Source of the DNA: Phycisphaeraceae bacterium
GTDB lineage: Bacteria > Planctomycetota > Phycisphaerae > Phycisphaerales > UBA1924
Length of the DNA stretch: 64,000 nucleotides
Assembly (NCBI GenBank): GCA_019636845.1
Contig: JAHBWV010000001.1
Span: 124,001-188,000, forward strand
Reading direction: 5' to 3'
A program made the translations under genes and the position numbers. The notes beneath the pieces are model-generated. The model was not told the DNA's origin, ran no database searches, and saw only the letters and a list, made by a program, of their open reading frames with translations. Shown here in pieces: positions 43,809 through 56,600 of this stretch; within the stretch, counting starts at the first letter, position 1; every line of letters begins with the position of its first letter.

Positions 43809-45161
43809 TCACCTCGCCCCGCCCGCCACGCCGGTCTCCGCGACAATGCGGACACGCGATCCGGTCGTCACCGCGTTCGGCGGCGAACGCGCGATCGTCT
43901 CGTCACCCTTCAGCCCGCTCAGGATCTGAACAAGATCGCCCGCACGCGAACCGATCTGCACACGACGCTCCTGGGCCGACCCATCGGCCACGAGGATCAC
44001 CTTGTGTACGCCGGCGAAGGTCAGGATCGCACTCGCCGGAACCACAAGCGCGTCCTCCTCGCCCACAGCGATCTCCGCCGTCGCGAACCCGCCCGGCTTC
44101 AGCACCCCGTCGCTGTTCGGGATCAGCACCTCGATCGGCAGCGTCCGCGTCGAGACGTCCAGCGAGGGCGAGAGCCGCGAAACCACGCCGACAACCGGAG
44201 CCGTGTTCCGCGGATCGACCGCGTCCGCAACCACCGAGGCACGCTGGCCCGCCGCGATCTCCGAGAATCGCCGCTCCGGCACGTTGAGCCGCAGCTTGAT
44301 CGGATCCGAATCGACCACGCGCACCAGTGCCTGGCCGACCTGCACGTAGTCGCCGACGGAGACACCCCGCGATGCGATCCTGTACAGTCGGTCTCCACCC
44401 TCCCCCGCCTCCGGCGCGCGAGCCGTCGAATCGTCGACCCGCTGCGCCGCGATCCGAACCTGGGCCTCGAGCGTCCGTGCCCGCGCGAGGATCGCCCTCG
44501 CTTCGAGCCGCTGCACCGTCACATTGGCACGGGCCACGTCGTACGCCGTGCGGATGTCGCTGAACTCCTGGGGGCCCATCAGCGGCTGCTCACGCTCGGC
44601 CAGCTGACGCGCACGCTCGAATCGCACCCGGGCGTTCTCCGATTCAACGATCGCACGAGCAACCGTCGGCACCTCGTCGATCGAGAAATCCTCATCCACA
44701 TCCGGCAGCCCGTCGAGGCCGATCGAGGCAAGCGTCTCGACCATCGCCCGCGCCCGCTCGTCACGCACCAGCACATAGTCGGTCGGATCCACACGAACAA
44801 GCGCAGCTCCCGGTTCGACAGAGTCGCCAAGGTCCGCCAGGATCTCAACCACGCGTCCGTTCACCTTCGAGGCGATCGTCGCCTCCTCCTCCCCATACAG
44901 CGTCCCCGTCACCCGCACCGTCCGAGGCAGCATCGCCCGCGCCGGCGTCGTCACCTCGAGCTCAAACGTGGCTGGCTCGGGCTTGACGCCCGCCGCCTGC
45001 TCCCGCTTGTGGCACGCGCCGATCGCCATCGCCACCACAACAGCCGCGCTGAGAGCATGCGCCCCCCCGACACGCTGCGCCTTCCGCGTCCACCCGCGGC
45101 TCCACTTCGCACTGTGTATGTTGGCTTTCAGATCGTGTCCTCGCTCAGGTGTGCCGAACAA
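43809..45161 (-). CDS. RND efflux periplasmic adaptor, second system (lipoprotein)
   Basis: Up to 450 aa; the start is uncertain because only TTG at 45161 is available before the lipobox AIGAC (~residue 50). Lipoyl half-motifs (VEILADLGDSVEPGAALVRVDPTDY and VSVGDYVQVGQALVRV) flank a long helical hairpin (~150-250); a beta-barrel domain follows. It lies 45 bp upstream of the permease gene in the same direction. No repressor is adjacent. Confidence 0.88.
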   Translation of the reverse strand: MFGTPERGHDLKANIHSAKWSRGWTRKAQRVGGAHALSAAVVVAMAIGACHKREQAAGVKPEPATFELEVTTPARAMLPRTVRVTGTLYGEEEATIASKVNGRVVEILADLGDSVEPGAALVRVDPTDYVLVRDERARAMVETLASIGLDGLPDVDEDFSIDEVPTVARAIVESENARVRFERARQLAEREQPLMGPQEFSDIRTAYDVARANVTVQRLEARAILARARTLEAQVRIAAQRVDDSTARAPEAGEGGDRLYRIASRGVSVGDYVQVGQALVRVVDSDPIKLRLNVPERRFSEIAAGQRASVVADAVDPRNTAPVVGVVSRLSPSLDVSTRTLPIEVLIPNSDGVLKPGGFATAEIAVGEEDALVVPASAILTFAGVHKVILVADGSAQERRVQIGSRAGDLVQILSGLKGDETIARSPPNAVTTGSRVRIVAETGVAGGAR

Positions 45162-45649
45162 CCGGCCCGCCCGGGCCGGCCCGCGATCATCGCTGTTTCA
45201 ACAGATGAATCGAGGAAAGGTGCCGTCCCGGATTCGGGGCCGAACAGATCCCGTGATCTTACGGGGGGTTGCGCACGAGAGCGTCATGGTTTGAAAGAAG
45301 CATGCCTGCTCGTCGAGCAGGCATGCCACCCAGTAACCCGTTCCGCTCTCTGCCCCATTCCCCGCGTTCACCTCCGTGGCCCTCCCGTGGCCCTCCGTGG
45401 TGAGACTCTTCCCCCCTTCCCCCCCTTCCCGCCTTCCCCCGTTCCCCTCTTCTCCGCGTTCCTTCGCGTCCTCCGCGTTCCACACCTCTTCCGATTCCTC
45501 TCCGCAGCCCTCGGTCGCCCTCCGCGTTGAGTCCTCCTCTTCGCGCCCTTGTGGGGGCGCGATCTTCGCGTTCAATGTCTTCCTCGTCCCTTTCCCCTCT
45601 TCCCTCTGCGCCAATCCGCGTCCCTCTGCGACCTCTGCGTTCTCTTCTC
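45162..45649. other. Intergenic region with purine/pyrimidine-biased repeats
   Basis: No gene is seen. 45375-45649 is a pyrimidine-rich tract on the plus strand made of phrases such as CTCCGTGGCCCTCC, CCTCTGCG and TCCGCGTTCC. Similar purine-rich phrases recur at 59340-59460 and, in another flavour, at 49092-49237. Confidence 0.6.
45300..45326 (-). terminator. Strong hairpin between prkA and the second RND operon
   Basis: GCATGCCTGCTC, loop GTC, then its perfect complement, followed on the minus strand by TTCTTTC. It may stop read-through from prkA into the adaptor gene. Confidence 0.75.
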
Positions 45650-47743
<2,094 letters not shown>

Positions 47744-48183
47744 CGCAAGTTCCCTCCAGGGACGCGGCGTGCACTGGCACCCGGAAGGACGCTCGCTCTG
47801 GCTGTCGGGAGAAGCCCCGCCGCTTCATGCGGCGAGCACATCGCCGTCAACCGGGGGAGGAGCGCGATCCTGCGCCGCTTCGCACTTGCTATCGGTCCGA
47901 CGCGCCCCCCGCGTCAATCCCGGGCTCGAATTGTCAACCGAACTGTTATACGTCCGACCTCGCCCTTGGATCGCACTTCCGCGCCACGAATCCGCATCTG
48001 CGCACAAACAGCGCAACCACCCACCACAACCGATGTGGGCCGTGTGTGGAATCCCACCCCCCGAAGCGCGCGACACCCCACGGATTCCGCACGCAGACGC
48101 ACAACCCGCACACACCCTTCCACCCGATCGCCATCAAGCACGCATCGCTTGCCAGAGCCGCACACTCAACCGATCCACACCCG
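47744..48183. other. Divergent intergenic region, nothing clear
   Basis: This is the space upstream of prkA (minus) before a possible small plus-strand ORF. I see no hairpin, repeat or convincing promoter pair. The longer open frames here are low-complexity shadows. Confidence 0.4.
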
Positions 48184-48321
48184 ATGCGCGCCGAGTCGAA
48201 GCCCATCACTCTCCGCTCGATCCACGGGCCGCTCTTCACCAATCTCCACTGGGCGCTCCTGGCCTGGCTCGCCATCTTTGAGGCGGCGTGGGCCATCCGC
48301 TGGTTCCTGCGCCTCCTCTGA
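48184..48321 (+). CDS. Possible small membrane protein (45 aa)
   Basis: ATG 48184 to TGA 48321 encodes 45 residues with one predicted membrane helix (WALLAWLAIFEAAWAIRWFL). The third codon positions are nearly all G or C, like real genes here, and it ends 27 bp before trmB. No ribosome site is visible, so it remains a weak call. Confidence 0.35.
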   Translation: MRAESKPITLRSIHGPLFTNLHWALLAWLAIFEAAWAIRWFLRLL

Positions 48322-48348
48322 GCGACCGCCGGGCACATAACATCCCCG

Positions 48349-49137
48349 ATGCACGACCACGGGGCCGCCCCACACGTTCACGGCACAAAGTTCGACGACG
48401 CCCCCGGCGTCATCGGCATCGCGCCATCCGAACTCCCCCCCCTCCCCGACTCCATCCTCACCGACCCCGACAGCGGCCGCCTCGACCCACGCATCTGGTT
48501 CCAGAACCCCGCCCTCCCCTTCGAGCTCGAGATCGGGTGCGGCAAGGGCACCTTCATCCTCGAAGAGTCCCGCGCCCGCCCCGACACCAACTTCCTCGGC
48601 ATCGAGTGGGAGAACGAGTACTACGCCTACTCCGCTGATCGCCTCCGCCGCGTCAACGCCACCAACGCCCGCATGCTCCGCGCCGACGCCACCGAGTTCC
48701 TCCGCTGGCGCATGCCCCCCGCGATCGTCCGCGTCATCCATCTCTACTTCAGCGATCCCTGGCCCAAGAGCAAGCACCACAAAAACCGCGTCGTGCAGGA
48801 CCGCTTCCTCGCCGACGCCTGGCGAGCCCTCATCCCCGGGGGCGAGCTCCGCATCGTCACCGACCACGCCGACTACTGGGCGTGGATGGAAGAACGCTTC
48901 GCACGCTGGACTTCACCACACGCCGATCGACCCGCGCAAATCCCCGCAGACATCCCCCTCCCTCCCTTCGACCGCCTTGAGTACACAAGGACCGCCGCCG
49001 CGGCTGAGGGCGAACTCGTCGGCACCAACTTCGAACGCAAGTACCGGCGCGAGGGCCGCCCCTTCCATTCCTGCACGCTCAAGAAGGCAAAGACTCACCA
49101 CAGAGACACAGAGAGCACAGAGAAGAAGAATGGATAA
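48349..49137 (+). CDS. trmB: tRNA (guanine-N7-)-methyltransferase
   Basis: 262 aa. SAM-binding [11 protein letters not shown] (residues 59-69), the tRNA-contacting [14 protein letters not shown], and [11 protein letters not shown] are all present. It methylates G46 in the variable loop of tRNAs. A short N-terminal extension is His-rich. The last ~16 residues ([16 protein letters not shown]) are encoded by an intergenic hairpin repeat (49092-49237), so the native C-terminus has probably been replaced or extended by a mobile-like element. Confidence 0.94.
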   Translation: MHDHGAAPHVHGTKFDDAPGVIGIAPSELPPLPDSILTDPDSGRLDPRIWFQNPALPFELEIGCGKGTFILEESRARPDTNFLGIEWENEYYAYSADRLRRVNATNARMLRADATEFLRWRMPPAIVRVIHLYFSDPWPKSKHHKNRVVQDRFLADAWRALIPGGELRIVTDHADYWAWMEERFARWTSPHADRPAQIPADIPLPPFDRLEYTRTAAAAEGELVGTNFERKYRREGRPFHSCTLKKAKTHHRDTESTEKKNG

Positions 49138-49237
49138 AGGCAAAGAGCACCTATGACTCGGTTCACGACACAACACGATGTTCTTGTGTTGTCCAACTTG
49201 GCCTTTCTCTGTGTCCTCTGTGTCTCTGTGGTGAGTC
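49092..49237. repeat. Long-hairpin CACAGAG-type element between trmB and queC
   Basis: Two 33-nt arms (49092-49124 and 49205-49237) are inverted copies with about 31 matching positions; they consist of phrases such as GACTCACCACAGAGACAC. An inner ACAACAC/GTGTTGT stem is nested in the 80-nt loop. The trmB stop (49135) lies inside it. Similar CACAGAG-rich repeats are known to recur in environmental bacterial genomes; a function is not established. Confidence 0.8.
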
Positions 49238-49256
49238 CTTCTTCTTCTCGACTTTT

Positions 49257-50003
49257 ATGATGCAGCCGCCGGTCACAAACTCCTCCGCCCCACGCGCCGT
49301 CGTCCTCCTCTCCGGAGGCCTCGACAGCGCGGTCACGCTCGCCGTCGCGCAGTCGCAAGGCCTCACCTGCCACGCCATCTCCTTCGACTACGGCCAGCGC
49401 CACAAGATCGAACTTGAAGCCGCCCGCAAGATCGCCTCCCACCTCCACGCCGCAGACCACCGCATCATCCCGCTCGACCTTCGTCTCATCGGGGGCTCAG
49501 CCCTGACCGCCGACATCGACGTGCCGAAGCACGGCTCTGGTGGCGCCGCAGTGGGGGGCCAGAGCGGTGATCCTTCCGCCATCCCCATCACCTACGTCCC
49601 CGCCCGCAACCTCGTCTTCCTCTCCATCGCTCTCGGCCTCGCCGAAGTCCTCGCCGCCCGCGACATCTTCATCGGTGCCAACGCCGTCGATTACTCCGGC
49701 TACCCCGACTGCCGCCCGGCGTTCATCGAGTCCTTCGAGCGCACCGCCAATCTCGCGACGAAGGACGGCGTCGAGGCCCGTCCCTTCCGCGTCCGCGCGC
49801 CGCTCATTGATCTCTCCAAGGCCGACATCATCCGGCGCGGCCACGAACTCGGCCTCGACCTCTCACTCACCACCTCCTGCTACGACCCCGATCCACGTGG
49901 CCTCGCGTGCGGCTCGTGCGATTCCTGCCGCATCCGCATCAAGGGCTTCGCCGACGCCAACATCCCCGATCCGACGCGCTACGTCTCGCACCCTCACGCA
50001 TGA
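49257..50003 (+). CDS. queC: 7-cyano-7-deazaguanine (preQ0) synthase
   Basis: 248 aa. The PP-loop ATPase motif SGGLDS lies at residues 19-24. The C-terminal zinc cluster is formed by [18 protein letters not shown]. It converts 7-carboxy-7-deazaguanine to preQ0 using ATP and ammonia in queuosine biosynthesis. queE follows after 9 bp, so the two form an operon; queD and queF are not in the window. An Ala/Gly-rich insert around residue 95 is unusual. Confidence 0.95.
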   Translation: MMQPPVTNSSAPRAVVLLSGGLDSAVTLAVAQSQGLTCHAISFDYGQRHKIELEAARKIASHLHAADHRIIPLDLRLIGGSALTADIDVPKHGSGGAAVGGQSGDPSAIPITYVPARNLVFLSIALGLAEVLAARDIFIGANAVDYSGYPDCRPAFIESFERTANLATKDGVEARPFRVRAPLIDLSKADIIRRGHELGLDLSLTTSCYDPDPRGLACGSCDSCRIRIKGFADANIPDPTRYVSHPHA

Positions 50004-50012
50004 CCCAACCAC

Positions 50013-50801
50013 ATGACCTCCCTCCCGACACAACCCGATGCGTTACGCGTCCGCATCGCCGAGACCTTCGTCTCCGTGCAGGGCGAGGGCAAGCTCACCG
50101 GCGTCCCCAGTTGGTTCTGCCGCGCCAGCGGCTGCAACCTCCGCTGCACATGGTGCGACACGCCATACGCCAGTTGGAACCCCGAAGGCCCCACACGCAC
50201 CGTCGAAGACCTGGTCGCCGAAGCCGTCGCGCACACGCGATCTGAAAGTGGGGGGGGCGGGGGGGTCCGCCACGCCGTGCTCACAGGTGGCGAGCCCATG
50301 CTCTTCGATGCCATGGCCGCGCTCGGTCGCGAACTCTCCTCACGCGGCATGCACATCACCTACGAGACCGCAGCCACCAACTTCCGCCCGCCCCCCGAGA
50401 CCGGCTGCTCGCTCATGAGCATGAGCCCCAAACTCTCCAACTCAACGCCCGGCTTCGGCGCCTCGCCCGACCCCCGCGATCCCACCGGCGCATGGGCCGC
50501 ACGCCACGAGGCCAATCGCCTCAACATCCCCGTCATCCAGCAACTCATCGACGCCTACCCAGAGCGACAACTCAAGTTCGTCGTCGCCCAGAACTCAGAG
50601 GCCGCCGACCTCGCCGAGATCGACGCCCTCCTCGCGCAACTCCGAAACCTCGCGCCCAGCGACATCATGCTCATGCCCGAGGGCGTCAAGCCCCCGACCC
50701 CCGAGCACAGGGCATGGGTGCTGAACGCCTGCCTCTCCCGCGGCTGGCGATACTGCGCCCGCCTGCACATCGAACTCTTCGGCAACGTCCGCGGCACCTG
50801 A
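50013..50801 (+). CDS. queE: 7-carboxy-7-deazaguanine synthase (radical SAM)
   Basis: 262 aa. The N-terminus has the QueE substrate loop (FVSVQGEGKLTGVPSWFCRASGCN) and the radical SAM cluster Cys41-x3-Cys45-x2-Cys48 (CNLRCTWC). It converts 6-carboxytetrahydropterin to CDG, the step before QueC. A Gly-rich stretch near residue 78 is encoded by a G-run. Cotranscribed with queC. Confidence 0.94.
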   Translation: MTSLPTQPDALRVRIAETFVSVQGEGKLTGVPSWFCRASGCNLRCTWCDTPYASWNPEGPTRTVEDLVAEAVAHTRSESGGGGGVRHAVLTGGEPMLFDAMAALGRELSSRGMHITYETAATNFRPPPETGCSLMSMSPKLSNSTPGFGASPDPRDPTGAWAARHEANRLNIPVIQQLIDAYPERQLKFVVAQNSEAADLAEIDALLAQLRNLAPSDIMLMPEGVKPPTPEHRAWVLNACLSRGWRYCARLHIELFGNVRGT

Positions 50802-51084
50802 TGCCCCGCTCCCGACACGAACGGCTTCCCTGACCACGCAAACGACGCACCTCACTCGGGAACTACACCGCCCGCGATCGCTGTCGGCACGCTGCCCGAG
50901 TCGCGGCCAGTGCATGGGTAAAACTACCGACACACGCCCAGCCCACACCACCGAATCCCGGGCCTCGATCCCCTATGCGCACCGATCCGGTGTCTATCGC
51001 TGAACGTCTGCTCCGGCGGTGTCGATGGCATTGATGTCGATGCGCAAGCATCCCCCAGTCTGTGCTTCTACACCTGAGCCAGCA

Positions 51085-51702
51085 ATGAAAGTCCGTCCTC
51101 TCACAACGATCGTGTGCCTCTGGCTCGGGTTGCTCGGGCTCGGCGTCGGCATCATCGAGCGCTACGCCCACCTCCCAGGACCGATCGGCTCCGAACCCGG
51201 TGCCCACGAGCAGCGCGAACGCCCACTCGCCCGCATGTACGTCCACCCCCGCTGCCCATGCTCCCGGGCGTCGCTGCTCGAACTCGCGTCACTCATGTCC
51301 GCGCCGGGTGTCGATGCCGACGTCGAGATCCACCTCTACAGCCCCGCCGATGCCTCCGACGACTGGGCAAAGGGCCGCACCTGGCAGATCGCAGAACGGA
51401 TCCCGCGCGCCCGCGTGCTCATCGATCCCGAAGCAGCCCGCGCCCACGCCGATGGAGCACTGACATCCGGCCACCTTGTGGTCCGGACAGCCGCCGGCAC
51501 GGTCGCATTCTCCGGCGGCATCACACGCGCACGGGGCGAACAAGGACCCAGCCCCGCGCACGATCGCGTGCTCCCCCTGCTCCGCACAGATCCCGATCAA
51601 GACAACACGCTCACCCTCGCTGCAGTCGCTCCCGCGACAAGCCCCGTCTTCGGCTGCCAGATCACGCACGAGCGAGACTGCTCCACGAGGGCGAAGCGAT
51701 GA
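51085..51702 (+). CDS. Membrane-anchored thioredoxin-fold-like protein (RedB-like)
   Basis: 205 aa from ATG 51085 (M-K-V-R-P). A single N-terminal membrane helix (~7-25) is followed by a Cys-rich MYVHPRCPCSR resembling a thioredoxin-like CxC active site, and GTVAFSGGITRARGEQGP, then FGC near the end. The arrangement matches small planctomycete/proteobacterial redox proteins that are co-encoded with histidine kinases; the name RedB is used for some of these. Redox function is inferred only. It overlaps the downstream kinase gene by 4 nt (ATGA). Confidence 0.7.
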   Translation: MKVRPLTTIVCLWLGLLGLGVGIIERYAHLPGPIGSEPGAHEQRERPLARMYVHPRCPCSRASLLELASLMSAPGVDADVEIHLYSPADASDDWAKGRTWQIAERIPRARVLIDPEAARAHADGALTSGHLVVRTAAGTVAFSGGITRARGEQGPSPAHDRVLPLLRTDPDQDNTLTLAAVAPATSPVFGCQITHERDCSTRAKR

Positions 51703-53612
51703 ACGCGTCGCAGACGGACACCACGCTCCACGCCAGGGCCGATCAGATCTATCGCGATGGCATCGGATCCAGCCGCGCGTCAACGGATCGCATGTTCGCC
51801 GGTCTCATGCTGCTCCAGTGGGTCGGGGCCGTCCTCGCCTCGCTCCTCATCTCGCCCAGAACGTGGATCGGAGAGACCAGCACCCTGCACATCCACGTGT
51901 GGGTCGCGGCCATTCTGGGCGGCGTCATCGCATCGCTCCCCATCGCGCTCGCCATCCTCCTCCCGGGCCGCGCAGTCACACGCCACTGCATCGCCACGGC
52001 GCAGATGGCATTCTCCATGCTCCTCATCCACCTGAGCGGCGGCAGAATCGAGACACACTTCCATATCTTCGGCTCGCTCGCCTTCCTCGCCGTCTATCGC
52101 GACTGGAAGGTCCTCATGACCGCCACCGCAATCGTCGCGGTCGATCACTGGGCCAGAGGACTCTGGTGGCCGATCTCCGTCTTCGGCACCACAGCAAGCT
52201 CGAACTGGCGGTGGCTCGAGCACGCGGCCTGGGTCATCTTTGAGGTCTCGGTTCTCCTCCTCGCGATCTCCAGAGCCCTGCACGATGCGCGGGGCGTCGC
52301 GCTCGGGCGCGCCGAGGCAGAGCAGCGCGCCGAGCTCGTCGGCGCACTCGTCGATGCCCGAACCCTCCAGCTCGAAGAGGCAAGAGCGGAGGCGGAAGCC
52401 GCCAGCCGCGCCAAAAGCACGTTCCTCGCCAACATGAGCCACGAGATCCGAACCCCGATGACAGCCGTCCTCGGGTTCGCCGACATCATCCAGGATCCCT
52501 CGCTCACGCCCGAGCAACGCAACGCCCACATCCAGACGATCCGGCGCAACGGCGAGCACCTGCTCGGGATCATCAACGACATCCTCGATCTCTCGAAGAT
52601 CGAAGCGAGGCAGATGGGCCTCACGCCCGAGCCCTGCTGCGTCCGAACGATCGTCGCCGAGATCGAGTCGCTGATGCGCATCCGCGCCGCGAAAAAGGGC
52701 ATCACGCTCGAATCCAGGTTCGAGTATCCACAGCCCGCATCCATCACCGCAGACCCGCTCCGTCTCCGCCAGATCCTCGTGAACCTCGTCGGGAACGCAG
52801 TCAAGTTCACCGAGTCCGGCTCCATCACCGTCGTGGTCCACGCCGTGCAGGTCTCCGACGCCGAGCCGATCCTCCGCGTCGACGTCAGCGACACCGGCAT
52901 CGGCATGTCCTCCGACGCGGTCGCACGCCTCTTCACGCCATTCACACAGGTGGACACCTCGCCGACCCGCAGGTTCGGAGGAAGCGGGCTCGGCCTCGCG
53001 ATCTCAAGACGCATCGCCGAACTCATGGGCGGCACGCTCTCCGTCCGCAGCAGCCCGGGCGCGGGCAGCACCTTCACCCTCGCCATACCCACCGGTGACC
53101 TCTCCGGCATCGCGATCCACCACCAGCCGGTCGCGCCCCTCGCCGCGCCCGACGCCGCACGCAACGACAGCCGCGCCCCTCGCATCGAAGGACGCATCCT
53201 GCTCGCCGAGGACGGCACAGACAATCAACGCCTCATCGCGTTCCACCTTCGCAAAGCCGGAGCCGACATCGAGATCGTGCCCAACGGCGAGGAAGCGATC
53301 AGGGCCGTCGAACGCGCAGACCAGGACGGAAGGCCGTTCAACGCGATCCTCATGGACATGCAGATGCCGCAGATGGACGGTTACGACGCCACCCGAGAGC
53401 TGCGCGCAAGAGGCTGCACACTCCCCATCATCGCCCTGACCGCCAACGTCATGCAGGGCGATCGCGAACGCTGCATCGATGCCGGCTGCACCGACTACCA
53501 GACCAAGCCCATCAACGCGCCCTCCCTGCTCGGCTGCATCGCCCTGCACATCGAGCGCAATCGATCGACGACGACCGAACGCCGGGGGTCGCCCGAAGCC
53601 CACGCCGCATGA
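51699..53612 (+). CDS. Membrane hybrid histidine kinase with receiver domain
   Basis: 637 aa from ATG 51699, overlapping the previous stop and preceded by GAGG. The N-terminal ~210 residues hold about six membrane helices. A coiled coil (~215-240) leads to HisKA (FLANMSHEIRTPM, His248), an HATPase domain (NLVGNAVKFTESGS, DTGIGM, FGGSGLGLAISRRIAELMGG) and a C-terminal receiver with phosphoacceptor Asp553 in ILMDMQMPQMDG. It presumably senses a state reported by the coupled redox-fold protein; the output partner is not adjacent. Confidence 0.93.
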   Translation: MNASQTDTTLHARADQIYRDGIGSSRASTDRMFAGLMLLQWVGAVLASLLISPRTWIGETSTLHIHVWVAAILGGVIASLPIALAILLPGRAVTRHCIATAQMAFSMLLIHLSGGRIETHFHIFGSLAFLAVYRDWKVLMTATAIVAVDHWARGLWWPISVFGTTASSNWRWLEHAAWVIFEVSVLLLAISRALHDARGVALGRAEAEQRAELVGALVDARTLQLEEARAEAEAASRAKSTFLANMSHEIRTPMTAVLGFADIIQDPSLTPEQRNAHIQTIRRNGEHLLGIINDILDLSKIEARQMGLTPEPCCVRTIVAEIESLMRIRAAKKGITLESRFEYPQPASITADPLRLRQILVNLVGNAVKFTESGSITVVVHAVQVSDAEPILRVDVSDTGIGMSSDAVARLFTPFTQVDTSPTRRFGGSGLGLAISRRIAELMGGTLSVRSSPGAGSTFTLAIPTGDLSGIAIHHQPVAPLAAPDAARNDSRAPRIEGRILLAEDGTDNQRLIAFHLRKAGADIEIVPNGEEAIRAVERADQDGRPFNAILMDMQMPQMDGYDATRELRARGCTLPIIALTANVMQGDRERCIDAGCTDYQTKPINAPSLLGCIALHIERNRSTTTERRGSPEAHAA

Positions 53613-53637
53613 TCGCAGCGGCCGGCACCGACCCCGC

Positions 53638-56600
53638 TCACACCGCGATCACACGCCCGGTGTCCAGCACCGTCCACACGCTCCCCGTCGGATCAAACCT
53701 GAACAGGATCAGCGTCGGATCATCGGATCTCGCCCGCGCGCCCACACGCAGCACCGAGCCCCAGATCGAGCCGCCGATCGGGAATCCCACATCGCTCGAT
53801 CCCGTCGTCTGCGTCACGTTGGTCGAGAGCCACGAGTTGCTCGAAGGGCGATACCGCGTCGAGATCAGCTCATCATCCGCGGTCGTCGCGAACACATAGA
53901 TGTTCCCATCCGCCGAGACAAACCCCTGCGCGCCCGGCCTGAGCGTCGGCCCCGAGGACTCGGTCGTCAGATCGCGCACACGCCACCGGTTCGGCTCTGG
54001 CGAGAGCCCCGGCTTCCACCAGTACTGCTGAAGGTGCCCGCTCGGATCAACGCCGACGATGTTCAGCCCGCCTCCCGCCGAGACGAACGCATCGATCTGC
54101 CCGACCAGCGCGGGAAGGTCGAACCGGCGCGTCATGTTCAGGAACGTCCAGTTCCCGTCCCCCAGCGCGGGCGACCACCAGTACACGATCACGTCCCCGT
54201 TGCTGTTCACGCCCGCGAGGTTCAGCCCGTTCCAACTCGTCACATACGAGGTCAGACCGCCGACAAGCACCGGGCCGTTGATCCGGCGCGTCAGGTTCGC
54301 GAACTGCCAATCGGGAAGCCCACCCGTGAACCAGTAATTCACGGCGTTCCCCTTGGCGTCAACGCCCCCGATGTGGATCGAGCCCCACTTCGGCTGGTAC
54401 GTCGTCAGATCGCCCGTCACGCCGGGGAAGTTACGCTCCACCGTCAGGTTCCGCGCCGTCCAGACGCCGTTCAGCAGGTTGCCCGTGAAGAGCCACAGGT
54501 TCCGGTTCTCATCCGTCGCCGCGAGATACGCCACGTTCGTGTTCGTCCCGCGCACATACGCCGTCATGTCCGTGATCCGCCCCACAAACCGCGTCAGACG
54601 CGCGATCGGGATCTCCGTCGTCGCGCCCGTCGTGTTGTGGACCTGCGTCGCAAACGGCCGACCCGCCGCGTCCAACGCGAACGTCAACTGCCGGGGTCCC
54701 GCGCGCAAGCCCACCACAACCTGCGGCTGCTCCGGCGACTTCGCACGCGCCCTGAACTTCAGCACCACATCGTCCGTGAAGGTCGGCAGCGTCACCGACA
54801 GATTCCCGATCCCCACATACGCCCCCTCGACCGTGGCGATCGGCCCCAACTGATCAGGACCCGGCGACCAGATCTCAACATCCACCACCATGTCGCGGCC
54901 CAGCCCGGAGATCACCAGCGTTCCGTCCGACACGCTACCCGACGAGACGTTGCGATCGTGCATCACATACACGATCCCCTGCGACCCGTCGGAGATCCCC
55001 CACGCGTGCAGCCCCTTCCCCGACGCGCTCGACGCCGACAGACGCCCGGCGAGCGTGCCGAAGTTGAAGCGGCTCCAGTCGATCCAGACGCCGCTCGCGC
55101 CCCCCGTGTACGAGGAATCAACAAACGCCCTGACCGTCGTCTGCACCCCGCGCATCGCGTCCGACAGCAGGAAGCCGTTGCCCGCGAGCGTCGCCGATGG
55201 CATCCGCAGGCCCGTGCCGATCTGCCCCGAAGCAAGCCCCGACCACATCATCACGCGGAAGACACCGTTGTCGTCATCCGCCGTGAAACCCGGCGAGTAT
55301 GTCGGCACGCCCCCCGGCCACACCTCGCGCGTCGGTCCCCACTCACCATTCACCATCGGCCGCTTCAGGTGGTCGCTCGACATCCAGTACGCCGACAGGT
55401 TCGCGTTGTCGAACGCCGGCTTCACCAGGATGTCCGCGTGCGGGTTGTTCACACCCTCCTCGTTCCCCATCGTGTAGAGGTGGGGCGTGGCGAAGTCGAA
55501 CGCCCGGTGCGTGAACGCCAGACGCGCCACCGGACCGCGCGGATCGGGCGCGATCGTCGATTGGATCACCAGGCGCAGCGGATCTCGCTCGCGGATGTGC
55601 GTCGCCAGCTCGCCGATCCACACCGCACGCCGCTGCATCTCGGGGTCGCGCGAGGGAACCGAGTCACCCTCGGCGTTCTTCGTCCACATCGCGTCCCACT
55701 CGCTCATCACCTCCCAACCGATCGCACGGTGCGCGTGCGGGCTCCCCTTCAGCCAGTCGATCACCGTGTTCATCCGCGTCTTGGCCATCGCCAGCGTCTG
55801 GGGTGTCTGATAGAAGTTGTTCAGGTTCGTCAGCGGGCCGCCCGCGCTCGTGTGCCACGGCGTCATCGTCTCGAACACGCCCGGCCAGAAGTACGACCCG
55901 AACGGCGACAGGATGATCTGCATGTCATACTGCTCGGCCTTCTGCAGCGCGAGCAGCATGTGGTCCCGCATATCCGGGTTGAACACCCCGCGCGGATACT
56001 CAAGCCAGTACCACCCGTTCGGCCCGTCCGGGTTGTTCTCGTTGTGGATGTCCGACACAAAGTCCAGGTACAGACGCAGGGTGTTGATTCCCTTGTCCTT
56101 CAACTCCTGGAAGTAGGCATCCGCCGTCCCCTCCGCCGGCGTGTTCTCGTAGAAGTTCTGGAAGATCAGATTCGTGCGGTCCCACACATCACCCGGGAAC
56201 AACGACCGCCAGTACTTCCACGAAGAACCCAGGTGGTCGCCCACCATCACGAACGGCGACCCGTTCTCATGCACAAGCGTCGGGCCGGTCGGCGAAGGAA
56301 CAACCCTGTTCCCGCCGCTCGGATCCTGCACCACGCTCCGCGTCGTGAACGCCACGCTCGGCCCCAGCGGCCCGGGATTCCCCATCGCGTCCACGGCCCG
56401 AACCGCCACGTGATACGACGTGCTCGGCTGGAGGCCGATCAGGCGAAGATCCTCCGACCCTCCCGCAAGCCGCGGCACGTACACGTTCTCAAACACCGTC
56501 GCCCGGTCCCACGCCGCCTCCGTCGTGATCGGCGACGTGCCGTACCGAATCTGATAGCCCACCACATGCCCCGCGCCCCCCGACGTTCCCGCCGGCGCAG

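Noticed and set aside
41901..45530. 1209-aa plus-strand open frame
   Set aside because: It is antisense to the second RND permease and adaptor, extremely rich in Arg, His and Asp, and matches no family. A high-G+C shadow.
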